A stretch of DNA of 64,000 bases. It comes from Paranoxybacillus sp035645275. GTDB taxonomy: Bacteria; Bacillota; Bacilli; Bacillales; Anoxybacillaceae. The position numbers were made by a program, and so were the translations under genes. Positions 24,938 through 33,998 of this stretch are shown here, in pieces (position 1 is the first letter of the stretch; each line of letters begins with the position of its first letter). The notes below the pieces were generated by a model. That model did not search any database. It was not told where the DNA came from and saw only the letters and a list, made by a program, of their open reading frames with translations. The stretch lies in NCBI GenBank assembly GCA_035645275.1, contig DASQMX010000005.1, forward strand, positions 1-64,000, in the 5' to 3' direction.

Positions 24938-26242
24938 TCATTTTCGAAATAATGTTTTGTTTAATGTTGGAACATACATGGCTAAAAACAAAGACCGTCC
25001 TAAACTGAATAGAATAAAAGCAAGCCACAATCCGTGGTTATGAAACATAGGTATAAAAATGAACAGGAACGCAATATATACCGCTAGAGAAATCAACATC
25101 GAATTACGAATCGGTGCTGTCTCTGTCGCTCCTGTAAAAACACCGTAAAGGATTAAACCGAAACTTGCCGCAAGCGGAAATACGGCGATCCAAATACTAT
25201 AGGAACTTGCTAGTTCGATCACACCCTGATTTTTTGTAAAAACTGGAATGATAGAATCTTTAAACAGTATGTAAATGAGCATAATAAATAAAGAAGAAAT
25301 AATCGCCCACTGCGATGACACCGATAAAGTATGCTTATACAACGTTTCGTCGTTTGCACCGACAGCTTTTCCGACGAGAATACTACTCGCGTTGGCAAAT
25401 CCGTCAAAAAAGTATGCCATAAGATAGTGTATTTGAATAAGAACGGCATTCGCTGCTAATATTTCTGTGCCAAAAGACGCACCTTTCGCTGTAAAGAGAT
25501 TAAACACCGTTAATAAGCAAATCGTGCGAATAAACAAATCTCGATTGACCGACACCATTTTCTTAAGCTCTGTCACATCCCACAATCCGCTAATAAAGCC
25601 TTTGGACAGACGAAAATGTTGATCCTTTGTGACAATATAAATCCCAATGAAGAAAGCAGCGATTTCCGCAATCAATGTAGCAATCGCGACTCCTTTAACA
25701 TCTTGATGCAGGATGATGACAAAAAATAAATCAAGCACAATATTTAATAGATTCATAAAGACTTGTAAAAATAACGAAATTTTGACACGTGACATTCCAA
25801 TAAGCCAACCAAGAATGACGTAATTAGCCAGCGCAAAAGGCGCTCCCCAAATGCGAAGCGAAAAATATTCATCAGCGAACATCCTTACTTTCTCATCCGG
25901 GTTGATAAGCGTTAAGGCGATGTGCTTAATCGGCCATTGCAAGAAGATAAGTAGGCTGCCGATGACTAACGCAATGAGGAATGGTCTTACTAAATATAAA
26001 AAAACTTGCTTGGAATCTTTAGCACCATAAGCTTGCGCAGCAAAGCCAGATGTGCTGACTCTTAAAAAGCCAAACAACCAATACATCGTGTTAAAAATCA
26101 TCGTCCCTACAGCAACGCCACCAATATACGCTGGATCAGGAAGCTGTCCCACTACGGCAGTATCAACAGCTCCTAATAACGGAGTGGTCATTGTTGAAAT
26201 CATAAGCGGGATCGCTAAAGAAAGGTATGCTCGATGAGTCAT
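24938..26242 (-). CDS. MATE-family efflux transporter
   Basis: A 434-residue DinF/NorM-like MATE transporter with 12 membrane segments. Typical features are PLMISTMTTPLLGAVDTAVVGQL at the N-terminus, GTMIFNTMYWLFGFLRVSTSG in segment 2, and the mirrored region VLIQIHYLMAYFFDGFANASSILVGKAVG in the second half. It sits between the importer genes and the NAS-like gene with gaps of 11 and 10 bases. In the staphylopine system the exporter (CntE) is an MFS protein, so a MATE protein would be a different solution to metallophore export. That role is inference. Confidence 0.88.
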   Translation of the reverse strand: MTHRAYLSLAIPLMISTMTTPLLGAVDTAVVGQLPDPAYIGGVAVGTMIFNTMYWLFGFLRVSTSGFAAQAYGAKDSKQVFLYLVRPFLIALVIGSLLIFLQWPIKHIALTLINPDEKVRMFADEYFSLRIWGAPFALANYVILGWLIGMSRVKISLFLQVFMNLLNIVLDLFFVIILHQDVKGVAIATLIAEIAAFFIGIYIVTKDQHFRLSKGFISGLWDVTELKKMVSVNRDLFIRTICLLTVFNLFTAKGASFGTEILAANAVLIQIHYLMAYFFDGFANASSILVGKAVGANDETLYKHTLSVSSQWAIISSLFIMLIYILFKDSIIPVFTKNQGVIELASSYSIWIAVFPLAASFGLILYGVFTGATETAPIRNSMLISLAVYIAFLFIFIPMFHNHGLWLAFILFSLGRSLFLAMYVPTLNKTLFRK

Positions 26243-26253
26243 CGTTGTCCTCC

Positions 26254-27030
26254 TTAACCTTCAAACAAACTAATTAGTTTTTTCGTGTAAGGATGGCGAT
26301 GTGGAGAGAACAAATCATCCTTTTGAAAGTGATCGACAAACTCCCCTTCTTTCATCACAAAAATACGCTTGCTTAAAAAACAGACGGCTGAAAGATCATG
26401 AGAAATAAACAAATAGGATAACTCTAACTGTTCCTGCAGTTCCTTTAAAAGAGTTAATATTTGCCCTTGTGTATAGACATCTAAGCTTGCCGTTGGCTCA
26501 TCAAAAATGATGAAAGACGGCTGAATGCTAATCGCACGGGCAATGGCTGCCCGTTGTTTTTGACCTCCGCTTAACTCATGAGGATAACAATAAAGGTAAC
26601 GACTTTCTAATCCCACCATGTCAAGCAATCGTTTCGCGCATAATTCGCGGTGATCTCTTACACCTTGCAGAAAAACAGGGATTATATCAGGATACGTATC
26701 TAAAGCCTCCATGAGAGAATCAATAATCTTTCGTTTTGGATTGATGGCTGCTGATGGATTTTGAAATACGGCTTGCATCCCATGACGAATTTTTCGAATT
26801 TCTCTTTTTGTCATCAGATGCAATGGTTTGTCATGTAAAAAAATTTCTCCTTCGTCCAGCTTTTCTAACATGAGCAAACAGCGCGCCAGCGTACTTTTTC
26901 CACTTCCGCTTTCTCCTACAAGGCCTACGCATTCACCTTTTTTTATCGATATCGACACCCCATCTAGGGCGCGATGACCCGAAGAATACGTTTTTTTAAT
27001 GTTTCTCGCCATTAATACATCTGTCATCAT
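26254..27030 (-). CDS. Peptide/nickel-type ABC transporter ATP-binding protein (OppF/CntF-like)
   Basis: A 258-residue ATPase of the oligopeptide/nickel class. Walker A is GESGSGKST, the signature LSGGQKQR, Walker B FIIFDEPTASLD, and the C-terminal HRHPYTKKLISL region typical of OppD/OppF. It lacks the iron-sulfur Cys cluster of some OppF proteins. It is one of a pair of ATPases in the operon; the partner lies 14 bases upstream. Confidence 0.92.
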   Translation of the reverse strand: MMTDVLMARNIKKTYSSGHRALDGVSISIKKGECVGLVGESGSGKSTLARCLLMLEKLDEGEIFLHDKPLHLMTKREIRKIRHGMQAVFQNPSAAINPKRKIIDSLMEALDTYPDIIPVFLQGVRDHRELCAKRLLDMVGLESRYLYCYPHELSGGQKQRAAIARAISIQPSFIIFDEPTASLDVYTQGQILTLLKELQEQLELSYLFISHDLSAVCFLSKRIFVMKEGEFVDHFQKDDLFSPHRHPYTKKLISLFEG

Positions 27031-27043
27031 GCCTTATTCCTTT

Positions 27044-27853
27044 CTATTTCAAAATCAAATCAAGTTCTGTCGATGAAGAAAAACGATTGATCGTCGGAAC
27101 CGCACTTAATAATAGTTTTGTATAAGGATGGCAAGGACGATGTATAATACTCTCTTTCGTTCCCGTTTCCACTATTTCTCCTTGTTTCATGACCGCGATT
27201 GTATTAGAGTATTTTTTAGCCTGCCTTAAATCATGGGTAATAAATAAAACCGCACAATTGATTTTCTCTTTGATGTTGGCGATTACTTCTAACACATGGG
27301 CTGCTGTAATGCTGTCAAGAGCGGTTGTAGGCTCATCGGCAATGAGTAATTTAGGATTCAGCATGATGGCCATTGCAATGGATGCGCGCTGCAGCTGTCC
27401 GCCGCTTAGCTGAAAAGGGTAACTATCATATACACGTTTTGCCGGTAATTGTACGTCTTCCAATGCTTGAAAGGCGATTTCTCTTCGTTCCTTTTTTGTT
27501 AAAGAACAATGAGCCTGGATCATTTCATCCATTTGTTTTCCTATTTTCATAAAAGGAGTAAACGAGCTTTGATAGTCTTGGAAAACATATGAAATTTCTT
27601 TTCCGCGCAATTTCTGAAATTCTTTATTCGATAAATAGGTAATATCTTTGTTATCAAAAAGAATCTGACCAGCGGCGATCGACATTTCTTTCGGGAGCAA
27701 CCCTCCAATCGCAAAAGCCGTTATGCTCTTACCGCTGCCGCTTTCGCCAATTAAAGTAAACCATTCCCCTTGTCGGATCGTAAACTCGATATTTTTCACA
27801 ATGGCCTTACTACGAAAGTAAATATGCAAGTGACGAACAGCTAATAACAACAT
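27044..27853 (-). CDS. Peptide/nickel-type ABC transporter ATP-binding protein (OppD/CntD-like)
   Basis: A 269-residue ATPase. Walker A is GESGSGKS, signature LSGGQLQR, Walker B LLIADEPTTALD, and the C-terminal RPCHPYTKLLLSAVP motif is the OppD hallmark. It would form a heterodimer with the downstream ATPase beneath the two permeases. It follows the second permease gene by 12 bases. Confidence 0.92.
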   Translation of the reverse strand: MLLLAVRHLHIYFRSKAIVKNIEFTIRQGEWFTLIGESGSGKSITAFAIGGLLPKEMSIAAGQILFDNKDITYLSNKEFQKLRGKEISYVFQDYQSSFTPFMKIGKQMDEMIQAHCSLTKKERREIAFQALEDVQLPAKRVYDSYPFQLSGGQLQRASIAMAIMLNPKLLIADEPTTALDSITAAHVLEVIANIKEKINCAVLFITHDLRQAKKYSNTIAVMKQGEIVETGTKESIIHRPCHPYTKLLLSAVPTINRFSSSTELDLILK

Positions 27854-27865
27854 GTCGCCCCCCCT

Positions 27866-28687
27866 TTATCCTTTTACATCAAAGCGATCGCGTAAGATAT
27901 CACCAACGACATTAGAAATGAGTACTGTACACATAATGGCTATGCCTGGAATAACCATTAAATGTGGAGAACTGTGAAAAAACGGTTTCCCTTCGTTAAG
28001 CATAGCCCCCCATTCAGGAGTTGGCGGCTGTGCTCCCAAGCCAATATAAGATAAGGAAGCAATCATCAAAATAATTTTTCCAAGATCTAATGTCGCTAAA
28101 ACGAATACATTTCCTACTACATGAGGCAGCAAATGTTTACGAATGATTTGAAAAGTGCTTAGACCGTTGACAACTGCCATTAAAACATAATCTTTTTCTT
28201 TCTCAGATAACACCGTGCTGCGAACGAGCCGCGCATAGCTCCCCCACTTCGCAACCACAATCGCCAAAATTAAATTCAACATACCTGGACCTAAAATCCC
28301 GCTGAGAACAATGGCGAGAATAAAGTCAGGAAACGCTAGAAAAGCATCGATGATTCTCATAAAATAACGATCAAAACGTCCGCCGATAAACCCTGACAAC
28401 ATCCCTAACGGAACACCGATCAGTAATACAATAATCAATACCAGAAGTCCTGTTCCTACCGTTACTTGCCCTCCTGTTAATATACGTGAGAACAAATCCC
28501 GTCCAAGATGATCCGTCCCAAAAAGATGTTCCATACTTGGTTCGAGTAGACGGTCATTCATATTGATTTCTAACGGATCATGAGGAGTAAATAGAGAAGC
28601 TGCCACGATGGCAAGTAAATATGAAACAAAAAGAACCAAGGGAAACGTTCGTGATTGCATCCAATTTGTTTGTTTGATGATTTTCAA
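27866..28687 (-). CDS. Peptide/nickel-type ABC permease (DppC/CntC-like)
   Basis: A 273-residue DppC/NikC-type permease with six membrane segments. The FGTDHLGRDLFSRILTGG motif near residue 55-72 and the coupling loop VNGLSTFQIIRKHLLPHVVG (EAA-like) are class hallmarks. Its start overlaps the stop of the upstream permease by 4 bases (ATGA). Confidence 0.92.
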   Translation of the reverse strand: MKIIKQTNWMQSRTFPLVLFVSYLLAIVAASLFTPHDPLEINMNDRLLEPSMEHLFGTDHLGRDLFSRILTGGQVTVGTGLLVLIIVLLIGVPLGMLSGFIGGRFDRYFMRIIDAFLAFPDFILAIVLSGILGPGMLNLILAIVVAKWGSYARLVRSTVLSEKEKDYVLMAVVNGLSTFQIIRKHLLPHVVGNVFVLATLDLGKIILMIASLSYIGLGAQPPTPEWGAMLNEGKPFFHSSPHLMVIPGIAIMCTVLISNVVGDILRDRFDVKG

Positions 28688-29625
28688 CGTCTCTCTACTC
28701 CTTTTAAACGTATCTCAGGGTTTAAATAACGGTAGCAAATATCAACGAATATATTGATCATGACAATAAGGATCGTAATAAACAAAACATATCCTTGAAT
28801 GACTGGATAATCTCTGCGAATAATCGCATCAACGACCATCTTCCCCATTCCTGGATATGAAAACAGCACCTCGATAACTACTGTACCGCTGATTAAACTC
28901 CCAAGACTCATCCCAAAAATGGTTATAACAGGAATTAAGGAACGGCGAAAAACGTGAAAGAAAAATATACGTCTTTCACTAATTCCTCTTGCCCTTGCCG
29001 CTTTAACGTAATCCTCATTCAAACTTTCTAATAAACTTGAACGCAACAACCTTACATAAACCGCTGACATCGCGATTCCTAATGTAAGCGATGGCAAGAT
29101 GATGTGTTTCACCGTTCCCTTTCCCATACTCGGCAATATCCCAAGCTTAACGGCAAACCATTCAATAAAAAGGAGTCCCAGCCAAAAGCTGGGAATGGAT
29201 GAACCGACAAGTGCAAACAAACGGCTCATATGGTCCACCCATTTATTTTTATAGAGTGCGGATAAAGTTCCCAAAGGAATGGAAATAAGAATCATTACGA
29301 TTAAAGAAGCGCACGTAAGCATCACCGTCGCTGGGAACCTCGATAGCAACTCAGTCAAAACAGGCTGATTGGTTATATAAGAATTGCCTAAATCAAACTG
29401 AAAAAATCGTTTCAACCAATACCAATATTGAATGTGTAAAGGCTCATTAAACTTCAATTCATCCCTTAGCGCTTCTATTTGTTCTTTCGTAATGGATACT
29501 TCATCCACCTGAAGCATCTGTTTGACAGGGTCACCAGGTGCTAGTTTGATAAAGATAAAGCTTATGAAAGAAAGCAGGAGTAAAAATAACATGAATTCTA
29601 TTAATCTTTTCGCTATGTGAATCAT
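28684..29625 (-). CDS. Peptide/nickel-type ABC permease (DppB/CntB-like)
   Basis: A 313-residue DppB/NikB-type permease with six membrane segments. Landmarks are FIKLAPGDPVKQML at the N-terminus and the coupling loop KAARARGISERRIFFFHVFRRSLIP. The start at 29625 follows GGAGAAGTAAA, which includes the stop codon of the binding-protein gene, so translation is coupled. Confidence 0.92.
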   Translation of the reverse strand: MIHIAKRLIEFMLFLLLLSFISFIFIKLAPGDPVKQMLQVDEVSITKEQIEALRDELKFNEPLHIQYWYWLKRFFQFDLGNSYITNQPVLTELLSRFPATVMLTCASLIVMILISIPLGTLSALYKNKWVDHMSRLFALVGSSIPSFWLGLLFIEWFAVKLGILPSMGKGTVKHIILPSLTLGIAMSAVYVRLLRSSLLESLNEDYVKAARARGISERRIFFFHVFRRSLIPVITIFGMSLGSLISGTVVIEVLFSYPGMGKMVVDAIIRRDYPVIQGYVLFITILIVMINIFVDICYRYLNPEIRLKGVERR

Positions 29626-29626
29626 T

Positions 29627-31147
29627 TTACTTCTCCACATCCAAATCTTTTGTTAGCATGTAATACTCGCTTTTACTTGTCACCCAATTTTTCACTCCAT
29701 CACGATAGGCAACAATAATATTTGGATGTACGATAAAGGAATGAAGCATCTCTTTATCAATGATTTTTGCTGCTTCTCTTGCCAATTTGTTCCGTTCGTT
29801 CACTTCTACCGTTTGGTTCAATTGGTTAATGACAGCTATTAATTCTGGATGGTTCATATTTGCGTAGTTTAGCGCTCCATTCGGCATGTATGTCGCATTC
29901 AAAAAGTATGCCGCATCACCACGAGGAGCCGTTAAACTGCTGTATGTAGCAAAATCCCAATCATCATTGGCCGCTAAATACTCATCAATATTTTCAACTT
30001 GCTGAATCGTCATCTCAATTCCGAGTTCCTTCGCCTTTGATTGTAGAATTTGTACAATTAAAGGAAGTTCAGGACGTGATGAGTACGTTAGCACTTTAAA
30101 TTGAACGCTTTTTCCATCTTTCGTAAGTTTTCCGTTTTCCGCTTGAAAACCGGCTTGTGTAAAATATTGTCTCGCCGCTTCGATTCCGCGTTTCTTCTCT
30201 TCATAGGACGGTGCGAACGGAAAGTCTGTCAAAAAAGGACCTTTTGCTTCAACGGCATGCCCGTTTAAAATATGTTCAACAATCTCTTTACGGTCAACTA
30301 AAGCATCAATAGCTTTACGCACATTCTCATCTTTCATATATGGACTGTCCATATTAAATAACAACTGATGTGTGCGCAATCCTGGGACAGAATCTACTTT
30401 TACTTTTTCTTCTTTTAACTGTTCAAGATTTTCAACTGGCGGTCTAAAAATAATATCGGCATCTCCTGATTGAAGCGCCATTAATCGCGCATTGGCATCC
30501 TCGTTAAAAGAAAACGTTGCTTTATCAAGTTTTGCTTTACCGTTCCAATACTCGTCAAAACGTTCGACTTTCAGTGCCACTCCAGGCTCGAAAGAAGATA
30601 CTTTAAATGGTCCTGTACCAATCGGCTTTTGATCGAAGTCTTTTTCAGTAACATCAATAATCGCTGTGTTAGGGTGCACTAGCTCTGAAGGAAATTGCGG
30701 AAATACCTCTTCTGTTCGAATCGTTAATAGTTGTCCATTCGCTTCCATCTTGCGAATTTTCAATGCTGCTTTTACGGCTGGACTATCTTTGATGGCTCTT
30801 TCCAAAGACGCCTTCACCGCCTGCGCATCAACTTTTTTTCCATTATGGAATGTTACACCTTCACGAATTTTAAATGTCCAATTTTGTCCGTCTTTACTTT
30901 TCCATTCTTCTGCCAGCCAAGGCTCAATTTTTAGATCTTCACTAATCTTTACAAGCGTCTCTCCCACTCCCGCACGAACCATCGTATAATTGCTGTCTAA
31001 GTGTGGATCGATTGTGTTTGTCGGGAAATTAAAAAGCAATGTTAATTCCTTTTGGCTCTTTTCTTCTTCTCCAGAGGAAGATAGCGAACATCCGAAAAGC
31101 ATAAAAATCATGAGAAGGATCAATGTACTTTTGAAATATCGAAACAT
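29627..31147 (-). CDS. Substrate-binding lipoprotein of a nickel/opine-type ABC importer (CntA/NikA-like)
   Basis: A 506-residue family 5 solute-binding protein. The signal peptide ends in the lipobox LFGC (Cys about 20). The mature part shows VGETLVKISEDLKIEPWLAEEW, the SBP5 signature TFKIREGVTFHNGKKVDAQAV, GTGPFKV and a late region TAPRGDAAYFLNATYMP, the place where CntA/NikA-type proteins contact the metal complex. ATG 31147 follows GGGTGAG. It is the first gene of the seven-gene operon that ends with the NAS-like enzyme. A Zur-like box lies just upstream. Confidence 0.88.
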   Translation of the reverse strand: MFRYFKSTLILLMIFMLFGCSLSSSGEEEKSQKELTLLFNFPTNTIDPHLDSNYTMVRAGVGETLVKISEDLKIEPWLAEEWKSKDGQNWTFKIREGVTFHNGKKVDAQAVKASLERAIKDSPAVKAALKIRKMEANGQLLTIRTEEVFPQFPSELVHPNTAIIDVTEKDFDQKPIGTGPFKVSSFEPGVALKVERFDEYWNGKAKLDKATFSFNEDANARLMALQSGDADIIFRPPVENLEQLKEEKVKVDSVPGLRTHQLLFNMDSPYMKDENVRKAIDALVDRKEIVEHILNGHAVEAKGPFLTDFPFAPSYEEKKRGIEAARQYFTQAGFQAENGKLTKDGKSVQFKVLTYSSRPELPLIVQILQSKAKELGIEMTIQQVENIDEYLAANDDWDFATYSSLTAPRGDAAYFLNATYMPNGALNYANMNHPELIAVINQLNQTVEVNERNKLAREAAKIIDKEMLHSFIVHPNIIVAYRDGVKNWVTSKSEYYMLTKDLDVEK

Positions 31148-31161
31148 TTTCTCACCCGCAT

Positions 31162-31182
31162 AATTCGTAACGATTACTATTT
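31162..31182 (-). promoter_or_regulatory. Zur box-like operator
   Basis: The 21-base stretch contains TCGTAACGATTACTA on the plus strand. Compared with the B. subtilis Zur box (TCGTAAT-N-ATTACGA flanked by AAA/TTT, from memory), 17 of 20 defined positions match. It lies between the inferred -10 box (31192-31197) and the ribosome binding site of the substrate-binding protein gene, a position where a bound repressor would block transcription. It suggests induction under zinc starvation. Confidence 0.65.
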
Positions 31183-31191
31183 TCATCTTAT

Positions 31192-31220
31192 ATGTTACAT
31201 AAATTTTCCTCCATTGTAAA
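31192..31220 (-). promoter_or_regulatory. Putative promoter of the metallophore-like operon
   Basis: On the minus strand TTTACA (31220-31215) and TAACAT (31197-31192) are separated by 17 bases. The -10 box is weak. The Zur-like box starts 9 bases downstream. Confidence 0.45.
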
Positions 31221-31248
31221 TAAAATTGTCAATAAATTTAATAAATTA

Positions 31249-31304
31249 AAAACAGAATCCTTCTCAAATTAATATGATGAATAGATGAGAAAGATTCTGT
31301 TTCA
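31249..31304 (-). terminator. Hairpin, probable terminator of the DCC-family gene
   Basis: AAACAGAATC-TTTCTCA pairs with TGAGAAGGATTCTGTTT across about 19 bases on the minus strand, followed by TTAATTT. It lies between the DCC gene and the metallophore operon promoter and would insulate the two. Confidence 0.5.
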
Positions 31305-31499
31305 TAGATAAGAGCAGATTGTCAAAAAGTTTTGTTTTAAAATGAAACAACTCCTATCATTCCTAAACAACCGAGTTCATCGATCCCCTGCAGCTATGCA
31401 CCAGAACCCACTTAGATCATCAACTACTACACATTCTTCATACAAATTCCCTATTCTTCCATTAGCTATATTCTCTTTTCGGTATAGAGGTTTTACACT

Positions 31500-31895
31500 C
31501 TACTCCAAAAATCTGTTCCGAATATCCGGAGTTGGAATCATGCAGCTCTCTTTTTTTCCAAACCATTGATATCTATTTCTAGCAATAAAATCATAAAAGC
31601 GATCACGAAGCGGGCGTGGAACTAGAATGAAGACATAAAACAACTTCCAAAATCCTTTTAAATACTTGCACACTGTTAATGCCGCACTGGATTTCGTGTA
31701 GCACTTCTCTCCGTCAATGAATATAAAACTGTTCATATCCTGAGGAATTCGATGCTTTGTTAACAGCTTCTTTCCCACTTCGCTTTGTAATGATGCAAAA
31801 CGAAACTGAGCTTGTGGGTCTCGTTTGATAATAAACTGGACGCTTGTGTTACAAAAATTGCATATGCCATCAAACAAGATGATTTTCTCCACCAA
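31500..31895 (-). CDS. DCC-family thiol-disulfide oxidoreductase (YuxK-like)
   Basis: A 131-residue DUF393 protein with the eponymous start ILFDGICNFCN, in which the DxxCxxC motif forms a thioredoxin-like redox site. Other family landmarks are FASLQSEVGKKLL and a C-terminal RDRFYDFIARNRYQWFG. The start is GTG at 31895 after GGGAGAGG. Partner and substrate are unknown. Confidence 0.88.
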   Translation of the reverse strand: MVEKIILFDGICNFCNTSVQFIIKRDPQAQFRFASLQSEVGKKLLTKHRIPQDMNSFIFIDGEKCYTKSSAALTVCKYLKGFWKLFYVFILVPRPLRDRFYDFIARNRYQWFGKKESCMIPTPDIRNRFLE

Positions 31896-32245
31896 TAAAC
31901 CTCTCCCACTTTTATCTTTTTATCATTGTACCGCAAACAATAAACGCCTGCCCTCGCTCAGACAGACGCTTTCAATTTCTATAACGCCATAAAAGTTTAG
32001 CAAAATGGCACACACTCCTTTTTTAAGTGTTTATCGTTTGCACCATTTTGTCTATGTTATGTTTGTTATAAAATGATGCCTGACTAAAAAATGTAACTTT
32101 TCCAATAGCGATACATACTTTCTTGTTCCCACAAAATTAGCTGAGCGACAACCATCATATCCTATCCCTGACAACCATTATAGGGAATTAGTTCAAAGAA
32201 TAGTCTGATAATTCAATAACACTACGAATTACAAATAGAAAAAGT
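31896..32245. other. Intergenic region between the DCC and SRAP genes
   Basis: No supported gene. An inverted repeat (ACGCCTG...CAGACGC, about 31948-31973) may be a weak terminator. The remainder is AT-rich. Confidence 0.35.
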
Positions 32246-32914
32246 TTAACGGCTGTTAACTGGTTTTACACATTCTTCCACATCGTTTTTCGCTGAATTG
32301 ACTACTGTGGATACTTCATACATGTTCATTTCTTCCGCCGGATACGGCTGTAATAACGATTTCAAATACTCTGTATCATCTAACGCCGGATCAAGCCAAA
32401 CTTCTTCCCATTCTTTAGGGAGTATGACGGGCATTCGCTCGTGAATCGCTTTAACAAGTTCATTCGCTTTTGTGGTGATAATCGTGCACGTATACATTGG
32501 ATCACCATGTTTGTCCCAGCTCTCCCAAAGACCCGCAAATGCAAAAGGTCGTTCGCTTTTTAGCGTAAATCGATACGGTATCTTTTTATTCCCTTCTTTT
32601 TTCCACTCATAAAAACCATCAGCAAGAACTAAACATCTTCTCTTTTTAAATGCTTGCTTGAAGCTCGCTTTTTCATCAACCGTTTCGGTCCTTGCATTAA
32701 TCATCTTGAATCCGATTTTCGGGTCGCTTGCCCAATACGGTACAAGTCCCCATTTCAACATCTTCCCTGTGATTTTCTCACCGTCAGAAATAACCGCCAA
32801 CACTTCCTGACCCGGAGCAATGTTGTACCTTGGCAACACTTTTTTAGGAAACTCGAAAGGAAAATATTGCTGAATAATTTCTTCAGAAACCGTTAACGAA
32901 AATCTCCCACACAC
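32246..32914 (-). CDS. SOS response-associated peptidase (SRAP/YedK/HMCES family)
   Basis: A 222-residue SRAP protein. The catalytic Cys is residue 2 (MCGRFSLT), which after Met removal forms a stable thiazolidine link to abasic sites in single-stranded DNA. Other conserved elements are RYNIAPGQ, KWGLVPYWA, INARTETV, RCLVLADGFYEWKK and IHERMPVILP (catalytic His). The start is GTG 32914, required by the Cys-2 rule. Length is normal. Confidence 0.93.
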   Translation of the reverse strand: MCGRFSLTVSEEIIQQYFPFEFPKKVLPRYNIAPGQEVLAVISDGEKITGKMLKWGLVPYWASDPKIGFKMINARTETVDEKASFKQAFKKRRCLVLADGFYEWKKEGNKKIPYRFTLKSERPFAFAGLWESWDKHGDPMYTCTIITTKANELVKAIHERMPVILPKEWEEVWLDPALDDTEYLKSLLQPYPAEEMNMYEVSTVVNSAKNDVEECVKPVNSR

Positions 32915-32920
32915 AGCCTC

Positions 32921-33013
32921 TCACCCCACAAAATAATTGCATTCCTCTATCGTGAAACCTTTTTCTATCATTATAATAATCCAAGTGGGAAAATCGGATT
33001 CACGAATAGCCAT
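32921..33013 (-). CDS. Possible 30-residue small protein
   Basis: MAIRESDFPTWIIIMIEKGF followed by TIEECNYFVG, preceded by GAGGA 7 bases before ATG 33013 and ending 6 bases before the SRAP start. The coupling-like spacing supports translation. A longer in-frame start at 33046 lacks a binding site. Family unknown. Confidence 0.3.
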   Translation of the reverse strand: MAIRESDFPTWIIIMIEKGFTIEECNYFVG

Positions 33014-33322
33014 TCCATCTTCCTCTTCTGATATTTCACCCATCATATAATTTTGTGCCAAGCTAACATTTGAAAAATAAGAGAAGCACCAAAAGCGCCG
33101 CAAAAAATTTTCCCGTCTTTTTCTTATATAGTACGAAAAAATAAGATCAACATACCTATAACGAAGGATACGCCACGCTTTCACCTTTTCGTAAATAATC
33201 AATTTTATCTATATTTTACCATAAAAGAAGTGTGTATTTAATTCATCGATGACCATCGCTTCTTCATCAAATCCTTCTTAGTTACTTTCACTCCCTATTA
33301 ATTCATGATTTTCAAGCGTTTC

Positions 33323-33526
33323 CTACTCATCAGACCATTCTTCTACTAAATCTGCTTCTTCATCTGCTAGTTCGTCGTCTATTGGTTCTTCATGCCAGTT
33401 TTTCTCTTCATAGACATCGCTCTCATCAATGGAATCGTCAAGTTCGAAATATTCTTCTGTCATGTCGCTTTCGGCGAAGTTTTCATATTCACTTTCCGTT
33501 TTGACATGAATAATTTCAAAGCACAT
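33323..33526 (-). CDS. Small, highly acidic protein
   Basis: A 67-residue frame with about 40 percent Asp/Glu (for example DDELADEEADLVEEWSDE). There is no convincing ribosome binding site. Acidic composition of this kind is unlikely by chance in AT-rich non-coding DNA, so it is kept as a possible gene. Function unknown. The 309 bases between it and 33013 hold nothing recognised. Confidence 0.4.
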   Translation of the reverse strand: MCFEIIHVKTESEYENFAESDMTEEYFELDDSIDESDVYEEKNWHEEPIDDELADEEADLVEEWSDE

Positions 33527-33656
33527 GAATCCATTAAAAAAGCTTAATAACCTTGAAAAGGCAGTTGAAAAAATAGTTCTGAAGACCCCATTTTTTAAAT
33601 GCTTAGTTACCTCTCCTTTACATGTTCATATATTAATAATGAAGGGAGGAATGAGT

Positions 33657-33842
33657 ATGGATAGACTTGTACTTTTATTCTTAGCTTGCGTCCTTGCCGG
33701 TTTTGCACTAATCGAGCTGCCTTTAGCCGGTACAGCTTTAGCGAGTATAGCGCCAGTAACATTCTATATTGGGATTATATCCGTTCTTGTTTTTTCACTA
33801 ATCCTTATATTTAAAGGAGTATCGGCCTTAGTTGGCAAATAG
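33657..33842 (+). CDS. Small two-helix membrane protein
   Basis: A 61-residue protein with two hydrophobic segments (LVLLFLACVLAGFALI and APVTFYIGIISVLVFSLILIF). The second ATG (33657) is preferred because AAGGGAGG lies 7 bases upstream. A MITE-like hairpin 10 bases past the stop probably terminates the transcript. Confidence 0.62.
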   Translation: MDRLVLLFLACVLAGFALIELPLAGTALASIAPVTFYIGIISVLVFSLILIFKGVSALVGK

Positions 33843-33851
33843 ATCTATAAC

Positions 33852-33964
33852 GCTGACCCTAAAGCAAAGTGTCATACCCCACAACACAATATATCGAATA
33901 TCTCATTGGATCAATGAATGATATATTGTAAAATGCACGTGAGGTGAGACACTTATGGGTCAGC
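33852..33964. repeat. MITE-like hairpin repeat, copy 3
   Basis: A 113 bp unit from GCTGACCC to GGGTCAGC. Inner arms AAGTGTCATACCCCAC and GTGAGGTGAGACACTT pair as in the other copies; the centre has CAATATATC...GATATATTG. The outer GAGG/CCTC bases of the other copies are missing here. Confidence 0.7.
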
Positions 33965-33998
33965 CCTGAAAGCATTGGTTCAAGCCCCATACTTATTT

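Noticed and set aside
24097..31147. Operon read as a plain nickel or oligopeptide importer
   Set aside because: The coupled NAS-like enzyme, the MATE exporter and the Zur-type box do not fit a simple peptide or nickel importer.
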